Counted from the stretch's first letter, positions 7,710 through 18,540 are shown. The stretch is DNA of 64,000 nt from Mesorhizobium shangrilense (GCF_040537815.1 NZ_JBEWSZ010000002.1:124001-188000), one strand, 5' to 3'. The notes: generated from the letters alone by a model not told the origin. Made by a program: numbers and translations.

Positions 7710-10426
7710 GCCAGATCGTCCGCATTGGGTTCATCGATATCGGGCAGTTCTGTCGGCTTCGGCATGCGGATGGTGAAGACCGCGCCCGGGCGGTCAGTGC
7801 GGTTCGCCGCCGAAATCGTTCCGCCCATCGCCTCGATGAAGCCGCGGCAGATCGACAGGCCGAGCCCGGTGCCGGCGCGGACCTGGTCGCGTTTGCGCAC
7901 CCGGTAGAACGAGTCGAAGATCCGTTCCAGATCGCCGGGGGGGATGCCTGGCCCCTCATCCATGACCTGAAGCACGACGGAACCATTGTCGCTCCAGCCC
8001 TGCAGCCGGATCGTCGACGCCGGCGGCGCATATTTGGCTGCATTGTCGAGGAGATTGAACAGGACCTGCTCGAACAGCACCGGGTCGAGCCGCAACATCG
8101 GCAGGTCCTGCGGAATGTCCATTTCGATCTTGTGCTCGCCGATGATCTTCCTTGCCCGTCGCAGGGCCGAGCCAACAATGTCGCCGACATAGTGGAGCGC
8201 ATAGTTGGGCTCCATGGCGCCGGACTCGATCTTGGTCATGTCGAGCAGATTGGCGATGAAGCGGTTCAGCCGTTCGGATTCGTCGAGCACGGTCGACAAG
8301 AGCTCCGCCCGGTCCTGTTCGGGGAGCGCGGGTGCGAATTCCCTCAACGTGCCGGCCGCGCCCATGATGGCGGCAAGCGGCGTCTTCAGATCATGGGAGA
8401 TGGAGGTGAGCAGCGCCGAGCGCAGCCGGTCGGCCTCGGCCGCAAGCTTGGCGCGGTCGACATCGGCGACCAGCTGGATGCGCTCGATGGCAACCGCCGC
8501 CTGGTCGGCGAGCGCGTCGAGCAGGCGCTGCTGCTCGGGCGTCAGCAGCGGGCCCTGCTTGTCGTTGTCGAGGCCGACGACACCGATTGCCGTTCGCCCC
8601 GTCCGCAAGGGAAGATAGAGGCGCTTGGCGCCGGGCAGCGTGTCGGCGCCGCGCCCCGCGGCACGGTTATGCTCCCAGGCCCAGCGGGCGGCGGCGATGT
8701 CGGCCTCGGCCAGCGTGTCGTCCGGCGGATAGCCGGCCTTGACGGTGATCGTTCCGTCTTCAGGCAAAAGCAGCACCACCCGCAGCTTCAGCATCGAAGC
8801 GATCTGGAAGGCGGTCGCCCAGAGAACGTCGTCGAGCGTACCGGCGCCGGCGAGCTTCTTTGAAAAGAGGTAGATATCCTCGGTGGCCCGCGCCCGGGCG
8901 CGGGCGGCGACCGCCTGACGCTGCACGCGTGCCGTCAAATTGCTGGCGATGACGGCAACAACCAGGAACACGCCGAGCGCAACGATGCTCTCCGGATCCC
9001 TGATCGTCAGCGTGTAGCGCGGCTCGAGGAAAAAATAGTTGAAGGCAAGGGCGCTGAGGAGACAGGCATAGAGAGCCGGCCAGAGTCCGCCGGTGACCGC
9101 CGATGCCAGAACGGCGATGAGAAAGATGATCGCGAGGTTGCGTACGTCGAGAAACTGGTCGAGCACCGAGCTGAATGCGAGCGAGCCCGCGACATAGGCC
9201 GTGGCCTTGAGATAGGGCCAGATCTGGAACTGCCTCTGCTCGTCCGCCGTCCTGACGCTCCGCGACGCCGCCTCGCTGTTCGGTTCGTTTCCCGAAATGA
9301 CATGCACGCTGATGTCGCCGGCATTGCGGATGAGATCATAGGTGAGCGAGCCCTCGATCAATTCCCGCCAGCGCGACCGGGTTGGCCGGCCGATCACGAT
9401 ATGGGTGAAATTGTTCGCGGTGGCATGGCGAACGATGTCTTGCGCGATGTTCTGACCGGGAATGGTCGTTACCTCGGCGCCGAGCTGTTCGGCAAGGCGC
9501 AGGTTGGTCGCCAGCCGGTCCTTGTCAGCCTCCGGCATGCTGGCCGAGCGAGGGCTATCGACGTGAAGCGCCGTCCAGGGAGCGCGGAGCCGGTCGGCCA
9601 GCCTGCGCGCGTAACGAACGCGGGCGGCTCCGCCCGGGCTTGCGTCGATGCAGACGAGAACCCTCTCACCCGCCGCCCAAGGGCCGGGGATGGCATGGGC
9701 CTGCATGTGGATCAGCAGCTGCTCGTCGACGCGCTGGGCGGTGCGGCGCAGCGCCAGCTCCCGCAGCGCGGTCAGATTGCCCGGCGAAAAATAGTTTTCG
9801 ATGGCACGCTGGGCGGTGTTGGGAAAGTAGACTTTTCCCTCTTCCAGCCGCTTGATCAGGTCGTCGGGAGTGAGGTCGATGATCTCGACATCATCGGCCT
9901 GGTCGATGATGGAATCGGGAACCGTCTCGCGAACCCTGACGCGCGTGATCTGGGCGACGACGTCATTCAGGCTTTCGACATGCTGGATGTTCAGGGTCGT
10001 GTAAACGTCGATGCCTTGCGTCAGGATTTCCTGGACGTCGAGGTAGCGCTTGGGGTGGCGGCTGCCGGGTGCGTTGGTGTGGGCGAGTTCGTCGACGAGA
10101 ACCAGCGCCGGGCGGCGGGCGATGATGGCATCGATATCCATCTCGTCGAGGGCGCGCCCCTTGTAGTCGATGTGTCGCCGCGGAATGACCTCATAGCCCT
10201 CGACCAGGGCCAGTGTTTCCTTGCGGCCGTGTGTCTCGACAATGCCGATCACCACGTCAACGCCGTCCGCCAGCCTGGCGCGGCCCGACATCAGCATCTC
10301 GTAGGTCTTGCCGACACCGGGCGCCGCGCCCAGGAATATTCTCAGGCGGCCGCGCCCCTCGCGCTCCGCATGATCAAGCAGCGCGTCTGGGGAGGGCCTG
10401 GTTTCGTTGCTTCTGTCGTCCGGCAT
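7706..10426 (-). CDS. kdpD: Sensor histidine kinase KdpD
   Basis: The protein has 906 residues with the full KdpD architecture. The N-terminal KdpD domain has Walker A GAAPGVGKT at 33-41. A universal-stress-protein-like domain, four closely packed transmembrane helices (DUF4118, about 400-500) and a GAF-like region follow, then HisKA with SISHDLKTPL (phospho-acceptor about His678) and an HATPase domain with NLLDNAAKYA and GTGLGL. It senses potassium limitation or osmotic stress and phosphorylates KdpE. It begins 57 bp after the kdpC stop. Confidence 0.96.
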   Translation of the reverse strand: MPDDRSNETRPSPDALLDHAEREGRGRLRIFLGAAPGVGKTYEMLMSGRARLADGVDVVIGIVETHGRKETLALVEGYEVIPRRHIDYKGRALDEMDIDAIIARRPALVLVDELAHTNAPGSRHPKRYLDVQEILTQGIDVYTTLNIQHVESLNDVVAQITRVRVRETVPDSIIDQADDVEIIDLTPDDLIKRLEEGKVYFPNTAQRAIENYFSPGNLTALRELALRRTAQRVDEQLLIHMQAHAIPGPWAAGERVLVCIDASPGGAARVRYARRLADRLRAPWTALHVDSPRSASMPEADKDRLATNLRLAEQLGAEVTTIPGQNIAQDIVRHATANNFTHIVIGRPTRSRWRELIEGSLTYDLIRNAGDISVHVISGNEPNSEAASRSVRTADEQRQFQIWPYLKATAYVAGSLAFSSVLDQFLDVRNLAIIFLIAVLASAVTGGLWPALYACLLSALAFNYFFLEPRYTLTIRDPESIVALGVFLVVAVIASNLTARVQRQAVAARARARATEDIYLFSKKLAGAGTLDDVLWATAFQIASMLKLRVVLLLPEDGTITVKAGYPPDDTLAEADIAAARWAWEHNRAAGRGADTLPGAKRLYLPLRTGRTAIGVVGLDNDKQGPLLTPEQQRLLDALADQAAVAIERIQLVADVDRAKLAAEADRLRSALLTSISHDLKTPLAAIMGAAGTLREFAPALPEQDRAELLSTVLDESERLNRFIANLLDMTKIESGAMEPNYALHYVGDIVGSALRRARKIIGEHKIEMDIPQDLPMLRLDPVLFEQVLFNLLDNAAKYAPPASTIRLQGWSDNGSVVLQVMDEGPGIPPGDLERIFDSFYRVRKRDQVRAGTGLGLSICRGFIEAMGGTISAANRTDRPGAVFTIRMPKPTELPDIDEPNADDLA

Positions 10427-10483
10427 CAGAATCGATCATGAATGGCGCCGGGGATAGTGTCGATCCCCGGCAGGCACCATTCA

Positions 10484-11050
10484 TTACTTCGCGGCGTCCA
10501 GCGCAAGGTTGAGCGCCAGCACATTGACCACGGGCTCGCCCATGAAGCCGAGTTCGCGACCCTCGACATGGCTGTCGACCAGCGCCTTGACCTTGACTTC
10601 ATCGATGCCCCTGGCCTTGGCGACCCGGGGGACCTGGAAGTACGCGGCCTCCGGACTGATATCCGGGTCAAGGCCGCTGCCGGACGTGGTGACGAGATCC
10701 ATCGGCACCGGCTGGTTCGGGTTTTCCGCCTTCAGCTTTTCGGCATCGCCCTTGATGCGGTCGATCAGCTTCGGGTTGGTCGGGCCGAGATTCGTGCCGC
10801 CGGAGGAGGAGGCGTCGTAGCCGTTGTTGCCGGCAGCCGAAGGCCGGCCGTGGAAATACTTGTCGCTGGCGAAGGCCTGGCCGATCAGTTCGGAACCGAT
10901 GACCTTGCCGTCTTTCTCGATCAGGCTGCCATTGGCCTGGCGCGGGAACAGCGCTTGAGCGATGCCGGTCATGCCCAAGGGGTAGACCAGGCCGGTGAGG
11001 GCGGTGAAGAAGACGATCATGATGATCGCGGGTCTGATTTGCTTGAACAT
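10484..11050 (-). CDS. kdpC: Potassium-transporting ATPase subunit C
   Basis: KdpC here has 188 residues: one N-terminal transmembrane helix ([19 protein letters not shown]) and a periplasmic domain with the family motifs [23 protein letters not shown] and a C-terminal [16 protein letters not shown]. It stabilises the KdpFABC complex and supports high-affinity potassium uptake. It follows kdpB by 11 bp on the minus strand. Confidence 0.95.
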   Translation of the reverse strand: MFKQIRPAIIMIVFFTALTGLVYPLGMTGIAQALFPRQANGSLIEKDGKVIGSELIGQAFASDKYFHGRPSAAGNNGYDASSSGGTNLGPTNPKLIDRIKGDAEKLKAENPNQPVPMDLVTTSGSGLDPDISPEAAYFQVPRVAKARGIDEVKVKALVDSHVEGRELGFMGEPVVNVLALNLALDAAK

Positions 11051-11061
11051 CGAGATGATCC

Positions 11062-13151
<2,090 letters not shown>

Positions 13152-13155
<4 letters not shown>

Positions 13156-13367
13156 TTGTTGGCTCCAGTGCCGATGGTGTTGGACGGCGCCGATCGATCG
13201 GATGCCGAAAAGAAGTGCGGCGGCCCGTAGGCCAGCAGCCAGACCACGATCATGACTGCCGCGATGCCGAGGAATGTGGACACGGTCGGGAAGGGAGGGG
13301 GAGTCGCCTCCCCCTCATTGCCGGCCGGGGGCCGTCCCTTGCGACGCGTGAGGTTCAACCAGCCCAT
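13152..13367 (-). CDS. Small single-TM protein between kdpA and kdpB
   Basis: This ORF encodes 71 residues from ATG 13367 (a start at 13391 would overlap kdpA). The N-terminus is basic ([14 protein letters not shown]), followed by a Pro-rich linker, one transmembrane helix ([19 protein letters not shown]) and a short polar tail. It begins 7 bp after the kdpA stop, and its stop overlaps the kdpB start, so it is fully embedded in the operon. It is not KdpF, which is found separately upstream of kdpA. It may be an accessory Kdp subunit or an assembly or regulatory peptide. I recognise no named family. Confidence 0.72.
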
Positions 13368-13374
13368 GGCTATC

Positions 13375-15078
13375 TCAGAACGTTTGTCCATGGATCATCG
13401 CCAGATGTTCGACGATCGGTCCGACCGCGAGTGCCGGGAAGAAGGTCAGGCCGCCGACGATCACGATCACGCCGACCAGCAGTCCGACGAAAAGCGGGCC
13501 ATCGGTCGGGAAGGTGCCGGCCGACGCCGGGACGGTCTTCTTCGCCGCCAGCGAGCCTGCGATGGCAAGCGCGGGGATGATCACCAGGAACCGCCCCATC
13601 AGCATGCCGATACCGAGCGTGATGTTGTACCAGGGCGTGTTGCCGCTGAGGCCGCCAAAGGCCGAGCCGTTGTTCGCGGCAGCCGAGGTGTAGGCATAGA
13701 GGACCTCGGAGAAGCCGTGCGGGCCTGCATTGCCCATGGCGGCGACGCCGCTTGGCAACACCACGGCGATGGCCGTGAAGATCAGCATCGCCAGCGGCAG
13801 GCACAGGATGGCGAGCATCGCCATCTTGACCTCCTTGGCCTCGATCTTCTTGCCGAGATATTCGGGCGTGCGACCGACCATCAGCCCGGCAACGAAGACG
13901 GCGACGACGATGAACATCAGGATGCCGTAGAGACCGGCGCCGACACCGCCGACGATGACCTCGCCGAGTTGCATGTTGACGAGCGGGATCATGCCGCCAA
14001 GCGCGGTGAAGGAGCCGTGCATGGCGTTGACGGCGCCGCAGGATGCGGCCGTGGTGATGACCGCGAACAGAGCGGAGAGCGCGATGCCGAAGCGGCTTTC
14101 CTTGCCTTCCATATTGCCGCCGTCGAGGCCGAGCGCATGGACCAGCGGGTTGCCGGCGGCTTCCGCCCAATAGCAGACGATGACGCCGGCGATGAACAGG
14201 ACGCCCATCGCCGACAGGATCGCCCAGCCCTGGCGCTGGTTGCCGATCATGCGGCCGAAGACGTTGGTGAGGGCAGCACCTATGGCGAAGATCGTCACCA
14301 TCTGGATCAGGTTGGAGATCGCGTCGGGATTTTCGAACGGGTGTGCCGCATTGGCGTTGAAGAAGCCGCCGCCATTGGTGCCCAGCATCTTGATGGCGAT
14401 CTGCGTGGCGACGGGACCAACCGCGATCGTCTGCTGCGCGCCTTCAAGCGTCGTGGCGCTGACATAGGGGCCGAACGTCTGCGGCATGCCGAGCCAGACA
14501 TAGACCAGCGTCAGCACGATGCAGAGCGGCAGGAGCAGGTAGAGCGTTGCGCGGGTCATATCGACCCAGAAATTGCCGATCGACTTGCCCGACGCCCGGG
14601 CGAAGCCGCGGATCAGCGCCATCGCGATGGCGATGCCGGTGGCGGCCGACACGAAGTTCTGCACGGTGAGGCCCACCATCTGCACGAAGTAGGACATCGT
14701 GCTTTCGCCGCCGTAGTTCTGCCAGTTGGTGTTGGTGACGAAGCTGACGGCGGTGTTGAAGGCGAGGTCAGGCGTGATGGCGGTCATGCCCGCCGGATTG
14801 TAGGGCAGCAGCCCCTGGACCCGTGGCAGGACATAGAGCAGCAGGAACCCGGCCAGGTTGAACAGCAGCATCGCCACCGCATAGGTGGTCCAGTGCTGTT
14901 CCTCGCGGTCGCTGGTTCCGCAAATGCGGTAAAGCCCGCGCTCGAACGGGCCGAAAATCGGCGACAGAAGCGTGCGCTCGCCGTTGAAGACACGATACAT
15001 GTAGCCGCCGAGCGGCTTCACGAGCAAAATGACGATCCCGCAATAGACGAGGATCTGTATCCATCCGAAGAGTGTCAT
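13375..15078 (-). CDS. kdpA: Potassium-transporting ATPase potassium-binding subunit KdpA
   Basis: This is the 567-residue channel-like subunit of the superfamily of potassium transporters. About ten transmembrane helices and four degenerate selectivity loops are visible, including [37 protein letters not shown] and NNGSAFGGL. Length and motif order match the family. It forms the potassium entry path of KdpFABC. It begins 27 bp after the kdpF stop. Confidence 0.96.
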   Translation of the reverse strand: MTLFGWIQILVYCGIVILLVKPLGGYMYRVFNGERTLLSPIFGPFERGLYRICGTSDREEQHWTTYAVAMLLFNLAGFLLLYVLPRVQGLLPYNPAGMTAITPDLAFNTAVSFVTNTNWQNYGGESTMSYFVQMVGLTVQNFVSAATGIAIAMALIRGFARASGKSIGNFWVDMTRATLYLLLPLCIVLTLVYVWLGMPQTFGPYVSATTLEGAQQTIAVGPVATQIAIKMLGTNGGGFFNANAAHPFENPDAISNLIQMVTIFAIGAALTNVFGRMIGNQRQGWAILSAMGVLFIAGVIVCYWAEAAGNPLVHALGLDGGNMEGKESRFGIALSALFAVITTAASCGAVNAMHGSFTALGGMIPLVNMQLGEVIVGGVGAGLYGILMFIVVAVFVAGLMVGRTPEYLGKKIEAKEVKMAMLAILCLPLAMLIFTAIAVVLPSGVAAMGNAGPHGFSEVLYAYTSAAANNGSAFGGLSGNTPWYNITLGIGMLMGRFLVIIPALAIAGSLAAKKTVPASAGTFPTDGPLFVGLLVGVIVIVGGLTFFPALAVGPIVEHLAMIHGQTF

Positions 15079-15105
15079 GGGTTTGGCTTTCCGTGCCTGC
15101 GGCGA

Positions 15106-15195
15106 TCAGAAACGTTCTGGGCGAACGAGGGCGTATGTCAGGTAGGCAAGCAGGAACAGCGTCACACCGCCACCGAGGATATAGTCGACAAGCAT
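15106..15195 (-). CDS. kdpF: KdpF, 29-residue subunit of the potassium ATPase
   Basis: Reading the minus strand from ATG 15195 gives a 29-residue peptide: start MLVDYILGGG, one transmembrane helix (VTLFLLAYLTYALV) and the typical end RPERF. Length, single helix and the basic RPE(R/K)F tail match KdpF, a lipid-like stabiliser of the Kdp complex. It sits directly before kdpA, the usual position. Confidence 0.88.
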   Translation of the reverse strand: MLVDYILGGGVTLFLLAYLTYALVRPERF

Positions 15196-15210
15196 GGTTC
15201 GATCCTTTGC

Positions 15211-15291
15211 TTAAATTCTGTCACAGGCTTTGACGTAGACGAGGGCCAGGGCAAAAAACAAAAGCCCTAACCCGACAAGAATGATGTCCAT
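15211..15291 (-). CDS. 26-residue membrane peptide, first ORF of the kdp operon
   Basis: From ATG 15291 the minus strand encodes 26 residues: MDIILVGLGLLFFALALVYV followed by KACDRI. It is one hydrophobic helix with a short charged tail, preceded by AAGGA at a good distance. It ends 15 bp before kdpF. I recall tiny ORFs ending in a similar AC(D/E)R(L/I) before kdpF in other proteobacteria, which would support a real peptide, but I could not check. It may be a Kdp accessory peptide or a translated leader. Confidence 0.65.
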   Translation of the reverse strand: MDIILVGLGLLFFALALVYVKACDRI

Positions 15292-15314
15292 CACGCTGTT
15301 CCTTATTTCTGCTT

Positions 15315-15349
15315 GTATTTTGAGCCCTTGGTCGAAGGGCTCAAAATAC
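15315..15349 (-). promoter_or_regulatory. Perfect 15-bp hairpin in the kdp leader
   Basis: Arms 15315-15329 and 15335-15349 are exact inverted copies around a 5-nt loop. The structure lies 24 bp upstream of the first kdp ORF. Neither side carries a U-tract, so it is not an ordinary terminator. It may be a leader structure, an operator dyad or a processing site. A further short dyad, CCATTT-TC-AAATGG, lies at 15367-15380. The rest of the 15292-15588 interval is A+T-richer and should hold the divergent promoters. Confidence 0.5.
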
Positions 15350-15588
15350 CGTGAAAACGGGCCGCTCCATTTTCAAATGGCACGGCACCCGAAATCTTTC
15401 TCAGGCGGAATATGGACCCGATCGCCATAAAGGTTCGAGACGGGGCGGTGCGGAAAGAAATAGGAATTTTATATAGATTTTGACCCGACCCTATGGTCGA
15501 ACCGGGGCAAGCGGCTCATGTTGCCGCCACGGTGCCGCAACACGATTGTCCAACCGCAGGCTGCTCGCCCTGCAATGAGAGCTCAACA

Positions 15589-16026
15589 ATGAAGGAAGTC
15601 GAACACATTCCCAATTCGCGACTTAAGGAACGCGAGAAGATCGGGCCGCATCTTACCAAGCATGAACAGGTGGGCCTGAACGGGCGAATAGCCCTCATCA
15701 TCACCAACTCTGTCGGCACCATGTGGTGCGCCTATATCTTCGCGGCGATCGCCCTTATCAGCTTGCCCGCTGCCATCCAGGGCGGAGTGGCAACGCTGAT
15801 CGCCTGGATCGCCCAGACATTTCTGCAACTGGTACTGCTGTCCGTGATCATGGTGGGCCAAAAGGTTTCGGCCGCCGCCTCGGACAAGCAGGCGCTGCAG
15901 ACCTACAAGGACGCCGAGGCGCTGTTGAAGATCCAGGACGAGGTGCACCGGCTCATCAAGATCAACAATGACCTGACCGAAGAGATTCACCGGGCGGTCA
16001 CGGCAAAGGGAACGACAGCGGCGTGA
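15589..16026 (+). CDS. Two-TM conserved membrane protein, DUF1003-like
   Basis: The ORF encodes 145 residues from ATG 15589; an upstream extension to 15493 has no SD and looks like leader. A soluble N-terminus (HLTKHEQVGLNGRIA) precedes two membrane helices (about MWCAYIFAAIALISL and LIAWIAQTFLQLVLLSVIM), then a charged coiled-coil tail (KDAEALLKIQDEVHRLIKIN). The layout, two helices then MVGQKVSAAASDKQA and a helical tail, resembles DUF1003-type membrane proteins, but the match is by eye. A decayed copy of its 3' end lies about 1.5 kb downstream. It is divergent from the kdp operon. Confidence 0.65.
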   Translation: MKEVEHIPNSRLKEREKIGPHLTKHEQVGLNGRIALIITNSVGTMWCAYIFAAIALISLPAAIQGGVATLIAWIAQTFLQLVLLSVIMVGQKVSAAASDKQALQTYKDAEALLKIQDEVHRLIKINNDLTEEIHRAVTAKGTTAA

Positions 16027-16032
16027 AAAGTG

Positions 16033-16533
16033 TCACTGTTCAACTGCGCCAGTCGCGTCTGATGTGACTTGGCCACCTTCCAAAATCGTAATCGTTTCTG
16101 TGATCGGACCGTCTTTCGCCCGAAACGACTTTTCGTACGTGCTGAACGTTGGCTTCTGAGCTTCGGGCTTAGTATGGTCAGCCTGATAGAATTGAAAGTC
16201 CCCTTCAACATTCCAAAATTTCTTACCGTCCTTGCTGGGCCACGAGTCCCTCGCACGTCCCCTGCCTTGCTTGTAGAAATTGGTTTCGCCTCGCCAGTAA
16301 AATTCCGAGACGGCTATCGCACTGTCGAACTCTTCGCACTTACCGGTTTCTACTCCAAGCCAACCACGCGATAGCCAGTCCAAGGCATCGCCGTTAGCTT
16401 GAAATTGCTGATAGGCAATTGAAAAATACACTTCATATGGATAGTTATTGCAAAAGATTATTCGAGCGCTAACCGGCGTAGCTATCGCCATAATTGTGCT
16501 TGCGCCCATGAGCGTTACTGAAACTCGCTTCAT
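16033..16533 (-). CDS. DUF1036 family exported protein
   Basis: The 166-residue protein has a signal peptide (MGASTIMAIATPVSA) and a DUF1036-like mature domain: IIFCNNYPYEVYFSIAYQQ, GWLGVETGKCEEFD, FYWRGETNFYK, GKKFWNVEGDFQFYQAD and PTFSTYEKSF. Two Cys may pair in the periplasm. The family is alphaproteobacterial with unknown function. Base composition is lower in G+C than the flanking genes. It converges on the preceding membrane protein gene, with 6 bp between stops. Confidence 0.8.
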   Translation of the reverse strand: MKRVSVTLMGASTIMAIATPVSARIIFCNNYPYEVYFSIAYQQFQANGDALDWLSRGWLGVETGKCEEFDSAIAVSEFYWRGETNFYKQGRGRARDSWPSKDGKKFWNVEGDFQFYQADHTKPEAQKPTFSTYEKSFRAKDGPITETITILEGGQVTSDATGAVEQ

Positions 16534-16766
16534 TCCAGATCACCCTGCCGCGTCATATCAGGGGAAACGACCTTAAGAAGGCTCGTCGTGTCCTAGTGCG
16601 AGCCTGGGGCGATACATTAGCCCCGGGAAATATTATTCGGCAATCCTGTCTTGCGCCACTGGCCGGGATATTTGAGGGTCACGGCTAGTTTCATCGTGCT
16701 CGTCGGATGCGCTGTCCGATCGTGGGACAGCGCATCTTGACCCTGCCGCCCATTTTGGGCAGCGGA

Positions 16767-17219
16767 TCATTTCTTGCTCGGGTCATCCGCCGGATTGACG
16801 TATGTGATCGCGAACGGACCTTCGCCGTGGACCTGAACAATCGTGGCGCTGGTCGTCCAGGCAAAGTGGTTCATCTGAGCCGGTGCAACGCCAAATCCGC
16901 CTGCCGTCAGGTGCATGCCCTTTGCCTCATCAAGCTTGTCGCCCATACCAATGTTAAAATCGCCGGACAGCACCGTGACATATTCCGAAGTCGGATGGTT
17001 GTGAGCGGGAATCTTGTAGTTGGCGGGCATCTGCAGCCTAAGAACAAAGATGCCGTCTTTCGACGGGTCTCCGGCGACCACCGCCATTTTGGCGCCTGCG
17101 GGGAGGAATGGCGGAACCGGACCCCATTTGATGGCGTCGGCATTGACCGGCATATCGTCGGCGAGCAACGGCGCCGTGCTGACCAGGAGGAGCAGTACGG
17201 CCGAAGTGAATTTGAACAT
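16767..17219 (-). CDS. Exported cupin-domain protein
   Basis: The ORF encodes 150 residues from ATG 17219, with GGAG 8 bp upstream. A signal peptide (FTSAVLLLLVSTAPLLA) leads to a single cupin fold: IPAHNHPTSEYVTVLSGDFN carries the His-His-Glu metal triad of motif 1, and MNHFAWT the His of motif 2. It is a periplasmic metal-binding cupin of unknown substrate, similar to exported cupins common in rhizobia. No operon partner. Confidence 0.8.
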   Translation of the reverse strand: MFKFTSAVLLLLVSTAPLLADDMPVNADAIKWGPVPPFLPAGAKMAVVAGDPSKDGIFVLRLQMPANYKIPAHNHPTSEYVTVLSGDFNIGMGDKLDEAKGMHLTAGGFGVAPAQMNHFAWTTSATIVQVHGEGPFAITYVNPADDPSKK

Positions 17220-17407
17220 GCGAAATCTCCATTGGGAATGCCGGGCAAACTTGGCCAGGCACGTAATTGATCCAACTCTGTGCATTGGCTTGGTGTCGCG
17301 GATACCTCCGAATTGAAGCTCGCGTCGACACAGCTTCTAAAAGCACACCCTCCGATCGCGCGGCGTTGGAGCTAGCGTGGAACCAACCGTGGAAACGCGC
17401 ATGCTCC

Positions 17408-17516
17408 CCGAGGCGCTGTTAATAATTCAAGACGAGGTGCACCGGCTCATCACGATCAACAATGACCTGACCGAAGAGATCCGCCCGCGGTTGCGGCCAA
17501 GGGAACGCCGGCAGCG
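17408..17516 (+). pseudogene. Decayed partial copy of the two-TM protein gene
   Basis: This 109-bp stretch matches 15914-16023 by eye at about 85-90%, including a long exact run covering the DEVHRLI..INNDLTEEI codons. A one-base loss near the end shifts the frame, and no membrane-helix part precedes it. It is a remnant of a duplicated copy, or a recombination scar bracketing the DUF1036 and cupin genes. Confidence 0.75.
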
Positions 17517-17639
17517 TAGCGATGGTGCGCCGTCGGCCTCGCCCGTAGCGCGAACTGGCATCGAACGGTATCCACGAGCGACCTCCCGACGTGACAGGGT
17601 GGCTACGGCGATCTCCATTGTAGGGTCGCCGCAAAAAAG

Positions 17640-17666
17640 GCCCCGCGCAGCTAGACCACGCGGGGC
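17640..17666 (-). terminator. Rho-independent terminator, minus strand
   Basis: Eight-base GC arms (17640-17647 and 17659-17666) enclose an 11-nt loop. On the minus strand the hairpin is followed by CC and six T residues (17632-17639). This is a textbook terminator, but no clear minus-strand gene ends into it, so an unannotated small RNA or peptide transcript from 17.7-18.1 kb is possible. Confidence 0.6.
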
Positions 17667-18158
17667 TTAAATCCTTCTTCGCAACAGCAAGTTAGCCACC
17701 TCTGACTGGTTTGGCGACTTACGGATTTGTAAACTCCCAGAGCCTCGCCAAAGCTTTGCACCGCAGACTGGCCACCCCCGCAGGGCAAGAGGCACCAACC
17801 TTCCGTCACGTAAGAGCAACAGGAAGCCAACCTTAAATTGGCGCAGATGCATGATGATCTGGTGTGGCGAGCAAAATGCGGGCGCCACAGGCCCGGTGCC
17901 GCGTTCGGACCTCTGAAACGGGAAAGCACGTTGCCGCGGGCGGGGAGCTTGAGGCAACGGGCTTTAGCTCTAGGGCCGAGGCGAAACGCAACGCGCCTCG
18001 CACGGTTGAGCATGGACATGGCCTGTGAGCGAGACCTTAACCGCATCCAGACAATTTTACCGATCGCGGCGTCGACTGGTTAAAAACGAACCATGTTTGT
18101 TTACCTGCATGAAATTAGCTGTCGCTAATCTGACGCCAACAGAGTCGGGGCTTGAAAA

Positions 18159-18329
18159 ATGCAACTGGTAGCAAAATTTCTGCGCGACGAATCCGGCGCA
18201 ACAGCCATCGAATATGGTTTGATCGCGGCACTCATTGCCTTGGCAATTATGGTTGGAGCAGGCGCGCTAGGAAACGCGCTTAATGCCCAGTTCACGTCAG
18301 TTGCCACCACCCTAAACAGCGCTCCGTAA
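18159..18329 (+). CDS. Flp/Fap-type pilin subunit
   Basis: The ORF encodes 56 residues: a basic N-terminus (MQLVAKFLRDES), the prepilin cleavage motif G-ATAIEYG with Glu at +5 and Tyr at +6 of the mature chain, and a hydrophobic helix (LIAALIALAIMVGAGAL). This matches type IVb Flp pilins, which are cut by a TadV/CpaA-type peptidase and assembled by the Tad machine. No tad or cpa genes are in the window, so it is an orphan pilin that would rely on a machine encoded elsewhere. Confidence 0.9.
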   Translation: MQLVAKFLRDESGATAIEYGLIAALIALAIMVGAGALGNALNAQFTSVATTLNSAP

Positions 18330-18440
18330 GCAGTCCAGCGACCAGCCCGCCGGCGTTGGTTGCGTCTGATATTCGGCGATGGCGGTGGTGCACTGTTCGC
18401 GCTTGTCGAAGGTGCTGGGTAGCACGACCAATCCAGCCCG
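18312..18440 (-). pseudogene. Possible 3' remnant of a small exported-protein gene
   Basis: The minus strand here reads VVLPSTFDKREQCTTAIAEY, continuing QTQPTPAGWSLDCLRSAV and a stop. The two Cys and the overall pattern resemble the C-terminus of small rhizobial secreted proteins, as far as I recall. Upstream in the same frame the sequence becomes Arg-rich and runs into the terminator and the 35-aa peptide gene, so no intact start or signal peptide is visible. It overlaps the end of the pilin gene by 18 bp. Low confidence. Confidence 0.3.
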
Positions 18441-18479
18441 CCACCGTGAGGCAGCGGGCGCTTGCGCTGAAAGGCTCCC

Positions 18480-18518
18480 GAAAAGCAAAAGCCCGCCCCG
18501 GCTTGAGCCGAGACGGGC
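18480..18518 (-). terminator. Terminator of the 35-aa peptide gene
   Basis: On the minus strand, a hairpin with 12-nt arms (18491-18502 and 18507-18518, ten of twelve paired) and a 4-nt loop is followed by TTTTGCTTTT. It lies 22 bp after the stop of the small peptide gene, which supports that gene being transcribed as its own short unit. Confidence 0.6.
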
Positions 18519-18540
18519 GTTTCTAACCAATCCAGATCGA

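Larger units (their letters stand above)
17220..18158. other. Gene-poor interval of about 0.9 kb
   Basis: No convincing complete gene is visible. It holds the promoter of the cupin gene, a decayed copy of the end of the two-TM protein gene (17408-17516) and a strong minus-strand terminator (17640-17666) without an obvious gene. Minus-strand open frames ending near 17651 and 17667 lack a good ribosome-binding site and have odd Arg/Cys-rich composition. One peptide from ATG 17852 cannot be excluded. The right end should hold the promoter of the Flp pilin gene. Confidence 0.5.

Noticed and set aside
13252..15270. Very long plus-strand open frame (672 codons) antisense to kdpA
   Set aside because: It is His/Asp/Arg-rich low-complexity shadow sequence and runs across kdpF and into the kdp leader; kdpA is unmistakable on the other strand.
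17651..18046. Minus-strand frame of 131 codons in the gene-poor interval
   Set aside because: Arg- and Cys-rich composition, no ribosome-binding site, and its stop falls inside the terminator hairpin.
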